Shown here in pieces: positions 32,788 to 41,779 of a stretch of DNA of 48,740 nt (within the stretch, counting starts at the first letter, position 1; each line of letters begins with the position of its first letter). The notes under the pieces were generated by a model, which did no database searches, had not been told where the DNA came from, and worked only from the letters and a program-made list of their open reading frames with translations. Source of the DNA: Candidatus Faecaligallichristensenella faecipullorum (GTDB lineage: Bacteria > Bacillota > Clostridia > Christensenellales > Aristaeellaceae); NCBI GenBank assembly GCA_018716505.1, contig DVJW01000046.1, positions 1 to 48,740 of the forward strand, in the 5' to 3' direction. A program made the position numbers and the translations under genes.

Positions 32788-34740
32788 ATGCGCTACCGTC
32801 AGATTCATCTGGATTTCCATACTTCGGAAAAAATCCCGGGCATTGGTTCGGCTTTTTCCAAGGAGCAGTTTCAAAAATGCCTGAAACTCGGGCATGTGGA
32901 TTCCGTCACGGTATTTTCCAAGTGCCATCACGGTTGGGCCTATCACCCCAGCACAGCCAATGAAATGCACCCCCATTTGAACTTCGACCTTTTGGGCGCT
33001 CAGTTGGAGGCCTGCAGGGAAATCGGAGTCAATTCTCCGGTTTACATTTCCGCGGGCTATGACGAAAAAGAGGTGTTGCGCCATCCCGAGTGGCTGCTGG
33101 TCAGCCCGGACGGACAGGGAACTTCCCCCTACACCCAGGTTCATTATCACTTGATGTGTTACAACACCCCCTATTTGGACAAGCTATGCGCCCAGGTGGA
33201 GGAGGTCATGGACCGCTATCATCCCTCGGGGCTGTTTCTGGACATTTCCGCGCCTCGCCGGTGTGTGTGCGCCAGCTGCGTACGTTCCATGCTGGATAAG
33301 GGCATGGATCCCACCCGGGATGAGGACATTACCCGCCATGGCGATATGGTGTACGCCGAATATTGCCGCCGCATAGAGGCCAGCGTGCGCAAATATTCCA
33401 AGGACACGGCCATCTTCCACAACGCCGGGCATATTACCCACGGACGGCGGGATATCGTAAACTTTGATACCCATTTGGAGCTGGAGAGCCTGCCCACCGG
33501 CGGCTGGGGCTATGACCATTTCCCCATGTCCGCGGCCTATGCGCGCACTTTGCCCTTTGAATTCCTGGGCATGACCGGCAAGTTTCACACCACCTGGGGC
33601 GAGTTCGGCGGGTTTAAACATCCCAACGCCCTGATTTATGAGACCGGATTGAGCCTGGCCTGCGGGGCGAAATGCTCCATTGGCGACCAGCTGCACCCCA
33701 ACGGGGAGATGAACGAGAGCACCTACCGTCTGATTGGGGCCGCGTATGCGCAGGTGGAGAAAAAGGAGCCCTGGTGCAAGGGCGCGGTCAACCAGGCCGA
33801 TATCGGCGTTCTGAGCGCCGAGGCCTGTCTGGGCGATGGGCGCAACGGCTCGGGTTCGGTGTGCAACGTGGGCGCGAGCCGCATCCTGTTGGAGGGCAAG
33901 CTGCTGTTCAATATCCTGGATACCGAGGCGGATTTCAGCGCATACAAACTGCTGATTCTGCCGGACTGCGTCCGGATTGACGCGGCCATGGAGAAAAAGC
34001 TCTCCGCCTATCTGGCGTCGGGCGGCAAGCTGCTGCTCAGCGGGCAGTCGGGCCTGCGCGCCGGAAAGGACGAGTTCGCCTTTGAGGTGGGCGCCGATTA
34101 CCTGGGGCGCGCCGGATATACCCCCAGCTACATGGTGCCCGAATTTGATATGACCAACGGCAAGACCAGCTATGTCATGTATCAGCCGGCCGCCGAGCTG
34201 GGCAATGTGCGCGGAAACGTGCTGGCCTGGCGCAACGATCCCTATTTCAACCGCGGCCCCTTCCACTTCTCTTCCCATCAGCATACCCCCAACGACCCGG
34301 ATAAGATGGCCCCGGGCGCGGTGATGAATGGGAACGTAGCCTATTTGGGGTGGGCGGTGTTCACCGACTACGCCACCAAGGGCGAGTTGCATGTCAAGGA
34401 ATTGGTGCTGCATGCCATCGACCTTTTGATCGGCGGAGAGAAGGCCATCGCGGTCCAGGGGCTGCCGGACCGGGGCATCGTCACCCTGACCCATCAGCCC
34501 GGGCGCGACATCGCACATCTGTTGTTTGCCCATACCAGCGTCCGGGGCAATGGCATTGAGGTCATCGAGGACGCGGTTCCGCTGGCGGATATTCATCTGT
34601 CCATCCGGCGGGCAAACGCGCCAAAAAAGGCCTATCTGGCGCCCCAGATGGAGGAATTGCCCTTTGAGTACCGCCAAGGCCGCGTCGAACTCACGGTGCC
34701 CAGGATGGTGCTCCACCAGATGGTGGTCCTGGAAGATTGA
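32788..34740 (+). CDS. Large glycoside hydrolase of the GHL6/GH151-like type
   Basis: This 650-residue protein has no signal peptide. The first ~340 residues look like the GHL6 barrel: 'MRYRQIHLDFHTSEKIPGIG', 'SVTVFSKCHHGWAYHP' and 'GLFLDISAPRRCVCASCVRS'. Residues of about 370-560 resemble the beta-galactosidase trimerisation fold ('KLLILPDCVRIDAAMEKKLS', 'ASGGKLLLSGQSGL'), and a short beta domain ends it. Related proteins include alpha-L-fucosidases of GH151, but activity cannot be fixed from sequence alone. GAGGAGG lies 7 bases before the ATG. It is a single-gene unit with its own promoter and terminator. Confidence 0.78.
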   Translation: MRYRQIHLDFHTSEKIPGIGSAFSKEQFQKCLKLGHVDSVTVFSKCHHGWAYHPSTANEMHPHLNFDLLGAQLEACREIGVNSPVYISAGYDEKEVLRHPEWLLVSPDGQGTSPYTQVHYHLMCYNTPYLDKLCAQVEEVMDRYHPSGLFLDISAPRRCVCASCVRSMLDKGMDPTRDEDITRHGDMVYAEYCRRIEASVRKYSKDTAIFHNAGHITHGRRDIVNFDTHLELESLPTGGWGYDHFPMSAAYARTLPFEFLGMTGKFHTTWGEFGGFKHPNALIYETGLSLACGAKCSIGDQLHPNGEMNESTYRLIGAAYAQVEKKEPWCKGAVNQADIGVLSAEACLGDGRNGSGSVCNVGASRILLEGKLLFNILDTEADFSAYKLLILPDCVRIDAAMEKKLSAYLASGGKLLLSGQSGLRAGKDEFAFEVGADYLGRAGYTPSYMVPEFDMTNGKTSYVMYQPAAELGNVRGNVLAWRNDPYFNRGPFHFSSHQHTPNDPDKMAPGAVMNGNVAYLGWAVFTDYATKGELHVKELVLHAIDLLIGGEKAIAVQGLPDRGIVTLTHQPGRDIAHLLFAHTSVRGNGIEVIEDAVPLADIHLSIRRANAPKKAYLAPQMEELPFEYRQGRVELTVPRMVLHQMVVLED

Positions 34741-34751
34741 TGAAACAACAG

Positions 34752-34778
34752 TGGCCGGGGAAAAATCCCCGGCCATTA
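34752..34778. terminator. Terminator between convergent glycosidase and ABC exporter genes
   Basis: TGGCCGGGGA (34752-34761) pairs with TCCCCGGCCA (34766-34775), loop AAAA. A TTATTTAT tail follows on the plus strand; the tail on the minus strand is weaker. Confidence 0.65.
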
Positions 34779-34779
34779 T

Positions 34780-36351
34780 TTATGCGCGTATTTTAAAGGT
34801 CTTGGGCGCGAAGCGGTAGACCAGTATGCTGGCCACCACACAATAGATGAGGCAGAACGCAATGGTGCTCAACCCGAATACAAAGGTGGACATCTGTAGC
34901 TTGGTGAAATAGAAACACACCAGGTAGGTGGCCGCCATGATGATCTGATACATGCCGCTCTTGATCTCGGTGCCCGCATTGTAGGGCTGAAGCAGGTAAT
35001 AAATCGTCAGATAGTGCACCGAGAAAAACATGCTCATGCTCAGAATTGAGACGATCAACACCAGATAATTGACGGGTTGATCGGTTCCCCCCGAGGCAAA
35101 CAGCAACAGCGCCAGCCCGCCTCCGATCACCGTCGCGGGCAGCAGGTTGACCTTGATGATTTCCCGCAGGCGAATTTGAAACAGCTTGAGGATAAACCTG
35201 GGCTGTTTATAGAAGGAATAGGTCAACAGGCTGTGGTCGCAGTTGATGAACAGCGCCCGGGTAAATCCGGTGCCCCGGTTAATCAGGTACATGACGAACA
35301 CAAAATACGGCAGGTAGGTCATGAGCAGCCCGTTGACAACGGCCTTGGCCTCGGGCCTCAGCCAAAAGATCAGCAATGCCGCCAAAATTACCGCCAGGCT
35401 GACCGCGGCAATGCGCTTCGACGACCGCCAAAGAATTTTGCGATGCCGCTTGACGAAGAGCTCATTAAGATATTCAAAGCCCTTGCGCTTGCTGGTGATG
35501 CTGGTATCCGCCGCGATGATCTTCCGGCTTTGATTGCTGGCGGCCTGACGGGCCTTGTCCATCTGGTTCATGGCCTGGGACAAAAACGCTTTATACACCT
35601 CAGGATAGCGGTCAAAGCGCCATATGACCGGTATAAACACAAGCCCGGTCAGAAATGCCAGTCCCATGACCCCCAACACGGCCATTTGGGGAATCAAGAT
35701 GCCCAACGCAGGCAACCCGTAGGCCGCGGCCAAAAGGAGAACCATGGCCGCCCATTGAACCTTACTCAGGTTGTTTTCATTGGGGATTTTTCCGGTTCGC
35801 TTGTAGCTCAGCAGATCCCATCCGGTCACAGCCAGCTTGAGCCCCACCACAAAAAAGGGAATCATCAGGCATTGGCCCACCGTGAGCCCAACCATTCGTC
35901 CAAAGACCATGCCCATTATCAGAAAGCCAACAAACGCCTTGGCTATGGCATAAAAATAATGGGTCAGCGCGTATTCCCTGCTGTCCATCTTGAGCAAAAT
36001 CATGGCATAGTACTTATCCTTGGTGGGATTAAACATAAAGGTATTGGCATAGGATCCGATGACCGTCAGACAGAGCAGAATATGCAGAAAAAGCGCCGCG
36101 CCGTTCAGCTGAGGATAAAGCGAAGCCGCACAGATAAACATCAATAAAAAATACAGCAGTTTTCCCAGGAAGACCGAAAGGATCTCCCACAGAATGGAAA
36201 TCACATTGGCCAGTCCCTTGAGCACGCGCGACTGATACAGCGTGTCCGGCAACAGCTTTTTGATCAGCGGAATCTGTTTGATTCCATACAAAATGCTGTT
36301 GACCCGATAGGTGTTTTTCAGGGAAAAGGAAAGCGCAAACGTCCTATTCAT
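34780..36351 (-). CDS. ABC exporter membrane subunit, ABC-2-like, substrate unknown
   Basis: This 523-residue protein has about 10-12 hydrophobic segments in two clusters, split by a charged loop near residues 250-300 ('MNQMDKARQAASNQSRKIIA'). It starts 'MNRTFALSFSLKNTYRVNSI', typical of large exporter permeases next to lone ATPase genes in Clostridia. Start ATG 36351 has GGGAGGAC upstream and overlaps the ATPase gene by 8 bases; a longer frame adds 37 residues lying inside that gene. The pair could export a peptide, lipid or antibiotic; there is no direct clue to which. Confidence 0.8.
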   Translation of the reverse strand: MNRTFALSFSLKNTYRVNSILYGIKQIPLIKKLLPDTLYQSRVLKGLANVISILWEILSVFLGKLLYFLLMFICAASLYPQLNGAALFLHILLCLTVIGSYANTFMFNPTKDKYYAMILLKMDSREYALTHYFYAIAKAFVGFLIMGMVFGRMVGLTVGQCLMIPFFVVGLKLAVTGWDLLSYKRTGKIPNENNLSKVQWAAMVLLLAAAYGLPALGILIPQMAVLGVMGLAFLTGLVFIPVIWRFDRYPEVYKAFLSQAMNQMDKARQAASNQSRKIIAADTSITSKRKGFEYLNELFVKRHRKILWRSSKRIAAVSLAVILAALLIFWLRPEAKAVVNGLLMTYLPYFVFVMYLINRGTGFTRALFINCDHSLLTYSFYKQPRFILKLFQIRLREIIKVNLLPATVIGGGLALLLFASGGTDQPVNYLVLIVSILSMSMFFSVHYLTIYYLLQPYNAGTEIKSGMYQIIMAATYLVCFYFTKLQMSTFVFGLSTIAFCLIYCVVASILVYRFAPKTFKIRA

Positions 36352-37051
36352 GGCTGTCCTCCCGAAGCGCGGCGATAATCTTTTCTTTAAACTCCTGACT
36401 GTCCAGATTTTCCTTGTCCACAATTTCCAGTTCCCCATGGTTGAGCAGCACAATTTCATCACACAGATCCAGGGCCAAATCCATGATATGGGTGGAAAAA
36501 ATGGTAATCCGGCCGGTTTTCAGTGATCGCAAGAGCTGCTTCATCTCCTCGGCCACCACCACGTCCAGGGAGGTCAGCGGCTCGTCCAAAAGCAGGATAT
36601 TGGGTTGGGCGATGATGCTGATCAACATCTGCATCTTGTTTTTCATGCCGTGGGAATAATCCTTGAGCAGCTTATCCCGATCCTCCGGGGCGATGCTCAT
36701 CCCGTCAAAGTATTCATCCAGCGGCCTGGGGTTGCGAATGGTCTTTTCATGGATATCCAGGAAAAACTTTAAAAATTCGCGGCCGGTGAGAAACTCCGGC
36801 ACCGTAGGGGTGGACAGCACATAGCCGATGTCCTCCGGCTTGAGATTGCGCCGGTTATCGCCCTCGATGATAAAAAAATTTCCGCTGTCCGCCTTGATAT
36901 CCCCATTGACGCAGTTGAACAAAGTGGTTTTGCCCGCCCCGTTCCGGCCGAGCAGGCCATAGATTTTCCCGCTCTCAAAGGCAAAATCCACATCGCGCAA
37001 CACCTGTTTCTCCCCATAGCGCTTCGAAACATGCTCCATGACAAATTTCAT
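36344..37051 (-). CDS. ABC exporter ATPase
   Basis: This 235-residue ATPase carries Walker A 'LLGRNGAGKTTLF', signature 'KDYSHGMKNKM', Walker B 'ILLLDEPLTSLDVV' and the switch histidine in 'ITIFSTHIMDLA'. It has the YSHGM form of the signature seen in ABC-2 exporters. Start ATG 37051 is set by AAGGAG seven bases upstream; a longer frame adds 13 residues. It overlaps the permease gene by eight bases. Its promoter faces a small XRE gene that may regulate it. Confidence 0.92.
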   Translation of the reverse strand: MKFVMEHVSKRYGEKQVLRDVDFAFESGKIYGLLGRNGAGKTTLFNCVNGDIKADSGNFFIIEGDNRRNLKPEDIGYVLSTPTVPEFLTGREFLKFFLDIHEKTIRNPRPLDEYFDGMSIAPEDRDKLLKDYSHGMKNKMQMLISIIAQPNILLLDEPLTSLDVVVAEEMKQLLRSLKTGRITIFSTHIMDLALDLCDEIVLLNHGELEIVDKENLDSQEFKEKIIAALREDSHE

Positions 37052-37085
37052 AACAGACTCCTTTTCCTCTCTCCCTTGATTTGTT

Positions 37086-37113
37086 TCCATTATAGCATGA
37101 GGCGGCCCGTTGG
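37086..37113 (-). promoter_or_regulatory. Promoter of the ABC exporter operon
   Basis: On the minus strand TTGCCA (37113-37108) and TATAAT (37091-37086) are 16 bases apart. Confidence 0.6.
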
Positions 37114-37244
37114 CAACCCATAACCGCCCAATTATACAAATCAGGGGCGCTGGTGTCGCTTTTTGCTCCGGACCATAATCCCGCGGCCATAAAGAGCGCC
37201 TTCTTCAGCAAGCAAATGTATACCACCCCATGCGCACGGGCATT

Positions 37245-37279
37245 ATACACCATATCTGGCGTATATGTCAATACACCAT
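37245..37279. promoter_or_regulatory. Direct repeat ATACACCAT in the exporter/XRE intergenic region
   Basis: ATACACCAT occurs at 37245-37253 and 37271-37279, and a partial copy GTATACCAC near 37218. The repeats sit between the two divergent genes and could be sites for the small XRE protein. Role inferred. Confidence 0.35.
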
Positions 37280-37316
37280 TTTAAGTGTGTCATCATAGAA
37301 AATGAGGTGGTACCGC

Positions 37317-37538
37317 ATGAAAATGTACTGGGAAATTATTCGTGAACTTCGGGAAGACCGCGATCTGAAACAGTCGGATATCGCGGCGGTTCTTCAAACC
37401 ACCCAACAGGTGTATTCCCGATATGAAAAAGGCATCAACGAGCTGCCCATCCATCACCTGAAGACCCTCTGCCTGTTTTACCAGGTCAGCGCGGATTATA
37501 TTCTGGGCCTGTCCCACGATATGAATATCCATAAGTAA
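37317..37538 (+). CDS. Minimal XRE-family regulator
   Basis: The 73-residue protein is essentially one helix-turn-helix: 'IIRELREDRDLKQSDIAAVL' and 'TTQQVYSRYEKGINELPIHH', then 'FYQVSADYILGLS', the usual ending of Clostridial mini-XRE proteins. ATG 37317 follows GAGGTGG by six bases; the upstream in-frame ATG 37302 lies before that site. It is divergent from the ABC exporter, which suggests control of it, and it is followed by the sigma factor gene 170 bases on. Confidence 0.9.
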   Translation: MKMYWEIIRELREDRDLKQSDIAAVLQTTQQVYSRYEKGINELPIHHLKTLCLFYQVSADYILGLSHDMNIHK

Positions 37539-37708
37539 GATTAACGCCTTGTTTTTCATAGGGAACATTTTCCTGAACGCCAGATCCTTCGCCTCAAATC
37601 CAGTCATTCTTCTGTATACAGGTAAAATATTTTTCAAATCCGTTCATATTCAAGTATCTTTTGCCCCCGGCCGCCTTGTCTAATGAGTGTAAGGAGGTGA
37701 GCGCTTAT

Positions 37709-38230
37709 ATGAACATCGCTTTGGAAACGAGCGAGGTTCGCCGCCAACGCTTGGAGGAGTGGGTTCGCGAATACAGCGATATGGTGCTCAGGACTTGTTA
37801 CCTCTATCTGGCCGACAGGGCCCTGGCGGAAGACGCCATGCAGGACACATTCGTGAAGGTCTGGCGCGGAATGGATCGCTTTGAGGGGCGCAACGGCAGC
37901 TCCGTCAAAACCTGGATCATCCGCATCGCCATCAACACCTGCAAGAACTATCAAAATTCCGCATGGCACCGGCGGGTGGACAAACGGAAAATGGTTGAAG
38001 AATTGCCTGCGGCCAGGGTATCCCAGGAATCCCGCGCCATTTTTATGGAAGTCATGGAGCTCCCCGACAAGCTCAGGCAAGTTGTGATCCTGTACTATTA
38101 CCACGATATGAACATGGCGGAAATCGGCGATATATTAAAGATCAGCCGTTCCGCCGTGCAGCACCGTCTGAAAAAGGCGCATGCGCTGCTGCGAAAAGAA
38201 TTGGAAGGGAGTGGCTTTGATGAGATCTAA
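37709..38230 (+). CDS. ECF-type RNA polymerase sigma factor
   Basis: This 173-residue protein has a region 2 domain ('REYSDMVLRTCYLYLADRAL', 'AMQDTFVKVWRGMDRF') and a region 4 domain ('LPDKLRQVVILYYYHDMNMA', 'IGDILKISRSAVQHRLKKAH'). AGGAGGTG lies nine bases before ATG 37709; the longer frame is unlike the family. It overlaps its probable anti-sigma gene by 11 bases. It should direct the polymerase to its own promoter and a small stress or envelope regulon. Confidence 0.94.
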   Translation: MNIALETSEVRRQRLEEWVREYSDMVLRTCYLYLADRALAEDAMQDTFVKVWRGMDRFEGRNGSSVKTWIIRIAINTCKNYQNSAWHRRVDKRKMVEELPAARVSQESRAIFMEVMELPDKLRQVVILYYYHDMNMAEIGDILKISRSAVQHRLKKAHALLRKELEGSGFDEI

Positions 38231-39422
38231 GGATCTGATCCGTGAAAGTCTTCAGCAAAATCTGTCCGGCCTGCACGTTTCCCGGCAACGCCAGACGGAT
38301 ATGATTGACAAGATCGTGGGAGGCAAGAGAATGAAACGGAAGATGCCCTTCAGCATTGTGCTGGCCACCATTTTGGTTCTCATGAGCATAACGGCATTGG
38401 CCGCCGGAACGAATCTTTTCAGCTATTTTTCGAATCGGGACATTCGGTATGGCGAAGTTGCCGAACAGGCCGCCCATATTGCCGCTTCCCCCGCGCAAAT
38501 GGAATCCGAAGCGCTGGGCAAGGTCAGCGCCCGCATTGACAGCGCGTATTATGACGGGCAATCTCTATCCGTCGGATGTATAATCGACAACGCCGTGCGA
38601 ATTGAGGCCTATACCCCCTCCGAATCAGAGCTGGCCAACGCGCAGACCGTCATTGATCCGATGGAGTTCCCCGCCGGCAATCCAGAGGAGCGGCAAGTCC
38701 TGGACGCGTTTCGCGAGGCCATTGAAAAGGGCGAGCCTTACGGGTATGCGATCTATCAGATATATCCCGGCGGTCAAACCCTGGCCAACGATATAGAGCT
38801 GCCGCCCTGTACCGGCGTTGAAGAGTATGATGACACCGGCGCTTATCGCGTAATTCGCGATTATGAAGCGCCGCTTCCGGAGGAAGTTCAGAATCAGGAT
38901 TCGCTCCGTCTAAAGATCCAGCTCTACGAGTCTGTGAACTTCCACTATTTTGACGGGGAAAATATCCGCTGCTATCAGTTGGCGAGCCGCGACGCCGGTT
39001 CCATCACGGCCACGGTGCCCCGCATCCAGGCCGAGACGCGCGCTTATGCCGGCACGGCCGCCATCGAAGGCGTAACCTTTAAAGCAAGGGCCTCCCTGTC
39101 GGCCATGCAGGGCAAAATCATTTTGGAGGCTGATCGGGATATTTTTACGCTGGTTACCTTCCAGGATGGGGACGAAAGCTGGCAAGATCTGCCCTGGCAA
39201 TTGGCCGTATTCGACGAAAACGGGGCGGAATACCGCAATATGGACGGCTACAGCCTTACCCAACTCAATCCCATGGAAATCTCCATTGAGGGCAGCGGCC
39301 AGCTGCCCAAAGAGCTCCACCTCTATCTGCTCCATGCCGGCAGCCCCGACGCCTATGACTACTGGCCGGAGGCGGATAAGGGACTGGAAAACGACCACCT
39401 GGTCTTAACCCCCTGCGAATAG
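38220..39422 (+). CDS. DUF4179-type membrane anti-sigma factor
   Basis: The 400-residue protein has a short cytoplasmic N-terminus (about 40 residues, 'DLIRESLQQNLSGLHVSRQR'), one membrane segment at about residues 42-62 ('MPFSIVLATILVLMSITALA') and a large outer domain. This layout is the DUF4179 pattern of proteins paired with ECF sigma factors in Clostridia. The cytoplasmic part would hold the sigma factor, and the outer domain would sense an envelope signal. The start overlaps the sigma stop, and AAGGGAG lies upstream. A strong hairpin ends the operon. Confidence 0.85.
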   Translation: MRSKDLIRESLQQNLSGLHVSRQRQTDMIDKIVGGKRMKRKMPFSIVLATILVLMSITALAAGTNLFSYFSNRDIRYGEVAEQAAHIAASPAQMESEALGKVSARIDSAYYDGQSLSVGCIIDNAVRIEAYTPSESELANAQTVIDPMEFPAGNPEERQVLDAFREAIEKGEPYGYAIYQIYPGGQTLANDIELPPCTGVEEYDDTGAYRVIRDYEAPLPEEVQNQDSLRLKIQLYESVNFHYFDGENIRCYQLASRDAGSITATVPRIQAETRAYAGTAAIEGVTFKARASLSAMQGKIILEADRDIFTLVTFQDGDESWQDLPWQLAVFDENGAEYRNMDGYSLTQLNPMEISIEGSGQLPKELHLYLLHAGSPDAYDYWPEADKGLENDHLVLTPCE

Positions 39423-39431
39423 CGGAAACTG

Positions 39432-39466
39432 TGGCCCGGGACGGCGAGGTCCCGGGCCATTTGTTA
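39432..39466 (+). terminator. Terminator of the sigma/anti-sigma operon
   Basis: TGGCCCGGGAC (39432-39442) pairs with GTCCCGGGCCA (39449-39459), loop GGCGAG, then TTTGTTAT. It slightly overlaps the end of the convergent AraC gene. Confidence 0.75.
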
Positions 39467-40369
39467 TGCCCTTTCCCCGGCGTTCTTTCCCGATAATCCG
39501 GCCTTTCTGTACTCCAGGGGGCTTCGCCCATACAGCTTTTTAAACATCTCGATAAAATAGCTCACGTTTGAAAAACCGCAGCGGTAGGCGGTCTCGGTGA
39601 CCGAGCCATCCCCCGCGCGCAACAGCTTGGCGGCCGACTGCAGGCGGTAGCGGATGAGGTAATTGACCGGGGTATCCCGCAGATATTTTTTAAACAGCGC
39701 AAGGCAGGTGCTCTTGCATACCGCCCCTGCCTTCGCAATCTCTTCCAGGGTGATTTTCCGCCTGTAGTTCCTTTGAATGTACAGCACCATATCCTTCAGC
39801 GAGGTCAACCCATGGTCCTGTTTCGCCAATTGGGGCTGTGTCCTGGGCCGGAACGCGTGTTCATACAGGTTCAGCCAAATCTCGTAAAACAGGCTTTGAA
39901 TCTTCAAGGGGCCTCCGGCCCTGTCCCTCCAGGAATGAATTTGAAACAAAGCGTCCATAACGGCCCGCTCCCACGCCTCGCCTCCATCCAACACCGCATA
40001 GCTGGCGGCGCCCGTCAAAAGGGGCGCCGCATACTTCTGTTCGACCTCCCGGGAGGCGCACAGCAACATGGGATGCAGCAATGTGCAAAGATAGGTACAA
40101 TCCGGGTCATCGGAACGGAATCCATGCAACTGGCGCGAATTGACCACGATGCCCTGGCCTTGGGCAAGGGGAACCGAATCCCCGTTGACATAGTAAAGCA
40201 GGCTTCCCCTTTGAACCCATATGAATTCAATATCCTCATGCCAATGGGCGGCGGCCGTCATGTTCAGGTAGCCGGACATTTTCCCAAAGTGGGAATAGGC
40301 AAAATAGTCTTCATAATCATATTGAAAAATTTCGGAAGAATCCGCCCTGGTTACAATATCCCGCTCCAT
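39464..40369 (-). CDS. AraC-family transcriptional regulator with cupin sensor domain
   Basis: The 301-residue protein has an N-terminal cupin-like sensor ('AAAHWHEDIEFIWVQRGSLL', 'LAQGQGIVVNSRQLHGF') and a C-terminal double helix-turn-helix ('ITLEEIAKAGAVCKSTCLAL' and 'SVTETAYRCGFSNVSYFIEM'). It ends 'KLYGRSPLEYRKAG', the typical AraC end. Start ATG 40369 has GGGGGATG upstream; the longer frame enters the promoter region. It is divergent from the MFS transporter gene, the likely target. The effector is probably a small sugar. Confidence 0.9.
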   Translation of the reverse strand: MERDIVTRADSSEIFQYDYEDYFAYSHFGKMSGYLNMTAAAHWHEDIEFIWVQRGSLLYYVNGDSVPLAQGQGIVVNSRQLHGFRSDDPDCTYLCTLLHPMLLCASREVEQKYAAPLLTGAASYAVLDGGEAWERAVMDALFQIHSWRDRAGGPLKIQSLFYEIWLNLYEHAFRPRTQPQLAKQDHGLTSLKDMVLYIQRNYRRKITLEEIAKAGAVCKSTCLALFKKYLRDTPVNYLIRYRLQSAAKLLRAGDGSVTETAYRCGFSNVSYFIEMFKKLYGRSPLEYRKAGLSGKNAGERA

Positions 40370-40394
40370 TTGCCCATCCCCCAAATGCGATATT

Positions 40395-40422
40395 GTTATA
40401 TTTTCATGGGAAATTACCGCAA
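40395..40422 (-). promoter_or_regulatory. Promoter of the AraC regulator gene
   Basis: On the minus strand TTGCGG (40422-40417) and TATAAC (40400-40395) are 16 bases apart. Confidence 0.45.
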
Positions 40423-40427
40423 GACAA

Positions 40428-40455
40428 TTGATTTCCCCTATGATATTATCATAAT
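40428..40455 (+). promoter_or_regulatory. Promoter of the MFS gene with palindrome over the -10
   Basis: TTGATT (40428-40433) and CATAAT (40450-40455) are 16 bases apart. ATGATATTATCAT (40440-40452) is a 13-base perfect palindrome overlapping the start of the -10, a good candidate operator. Confidence 0.55.
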
Positions 40456-40516
40456 GTTTGCACCCTGGCAAGGCATGGCTTCGCTTGGGGGGCTCTATCG
40501 TCAAGGAGGCATTTGC

Positions 40517-41686
40517 ATGTATTCACTTTTGCTGGCCGTCATTTATCTCGCGTTTATCAGCCTGGGCCTGCCGGATTCTCTGTTGGGCGCGGCCTGGCCC
40601 GCCATGCGCCAGATGTTCGGCGTGCCCATCTCCAATATGGGCATGGTGTCCATGATTATATCGGGCGGCACCATATGTTCCAGCCTGATGTCCGAGCGCC
40701 TGACCCGAAAACTCAGCACACAAATCGTGACGCTGATCAGCGTATTTTTGACCGCGGCCGCGCTGATGGGCTTTTCCTCGGCCACGGAATTCTGGATGCT
40801 CTGTCTTTGGGCGGTCCCCTATGGCCTCGGGGCCGGAGCCATTGACGCCGCGCTGAACAACTATGTGGCGCTGCACTACACCTCGCGGCATATGAGTTGG
40901 CTGCACTGTTTCTGGGGCGTGGGCACCATTGTGAGCCCCTATGTGATGAGCTATGCCCTCAGCCAGGGCAGTTGGCCCATGGGCTACAAAATCGTATCGT
41001 ATATCCAATTCGGCATTGTGCTGATCCTGGCTTTGGCCCTTCCCCTTTGGAAAGTCAATCAAAAACCGTCGGATGCCGAAACGGCCTCCAAGCCGGCGCT
41101 GGGGGTGGTTGGGGCGCTGAAGCTTCGGGGCGCGCCCTCTTTGCTGATGGGATTTTTCGCCTACTGCGCGGCGGAATCCACCACCATGCTTTGGACCAGC
41201 AGTTACCTTGTCAATACCCGGGGCGTTTCGGAGGAATTGGCGGCTGCCTTTGCCTCGCTGTTCTTTATCGGCATTACCGTGGGGCGCTTCCTGTCGGGCT
41301 TTATATCGGACCGGCTGGGCGACCGCAAGATGATCCGGCTGGGCACCTGCATAACGCTGGCGGGCGTGGTGCTGATCGCCCTGCCCCTGGGAAACGACCT
41401 GCCCACTCTGGCCGGTTTTATCGTCATTGGATTGGGGTGCGCGCCCATCTATCCCTGCATCATCCATTCCACGCCCAGCAATTTCGGCGCTGAAAACGCC
41501 CAGGCGATTATCGGCATTCAAATGGCCAGCGCCTACACCGGCTCCACCTTCATGCCGCCCCTGTTTGGCCTGCTGGCGGGCAAAATTGGCCTGAATATCC
41601 TGCCGCTTTTCATCGGGTTCTTCTTTGTGCTCATGATTTTTATGATTGAGCGCACTTATAACACCGTATCGAAAAAGCCCGCTTAG
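40517..41686 (+). CDS. MFS transporter, sugar (fucose permease-like) type
   Basis: This 389-residue protein has about 12 membrane segments ('MYSLLLAVIYLAFISLGLPD', 'MGMVSMIISGGTICSSLMSE' and so on). The MFS loop motif is seen in 'RFLSGFISDRLGDRKMIRLG', and 'AVPYGLGAGAIDAALNNYVA' resembles FucP-like proteins. ATG 40517 follows AAGGAGG by seven bases. It is divergent from an AraC regulator, which points to inducible uptake of a sugar or sugar acid. The substrate is not fixed. Confidence 0.9.
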   Translation: MYSLLLAVIYLAFISLGLPDSLLGAAWPAMRQMFGVPISNMGMVSMIISGGTICSSLMSERLTRKLSTQIVTLISVFLTAAALMGFSSATEFWMLCLWAVPYGLGAGAIDAALNNYVALHYTSRHMSWLHCFWGVGTIVSPYVMSYALSQGSWPMGYKIVSYIQFGIVLILALALPLWKVNQKPSDAETASKPALGVVGALKLRGAPSLLMGFFAYCAAESTTMLWTSSYLVNTRGVSEELAAAFASLFFIGITVGRFLSGFISDRLGDRKMIRLGTCITLAGVVLIALPLGNDLPTLAGFIVIGLGCAPIYPCIIHSTPSNFGAENAQAIIGIQMASAYTGSTFMPPLFGLLAGKIGLNILPLFIGFFFVLMIFMIERTYNTVSKKPA

Positions 41687-41693
41687 CCTTAAA

Positions 41694-41736
41694 ACCCACA
41701 GGCTCCGGCGCGCCGGAGCCTGTGGGTCCTTTTTTT
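41694..41736 (+). terminator. Very strong terminator of the MFS gene
   Basis: ACCCACAGGCTCCGGCG (41694-41710) is followed at once by its full complement (41711-41727), a 17-base perfect stem, then CCTTTTTTTC. Confidence 0.92.
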
Positions 41737-41779
41737 CTATGGTTGGGTCCGTGAACGCTGCGCGCAATACGTCTGCGCC

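Noticed and set aside
39773-40516. Upstream extension of the MFS frame over the AraC gene
   Set aside because: The frame is open by chance. The MFS start at 40517 has AAGGAGG and the right membrane helix, and the extension is antisense to the regulator.
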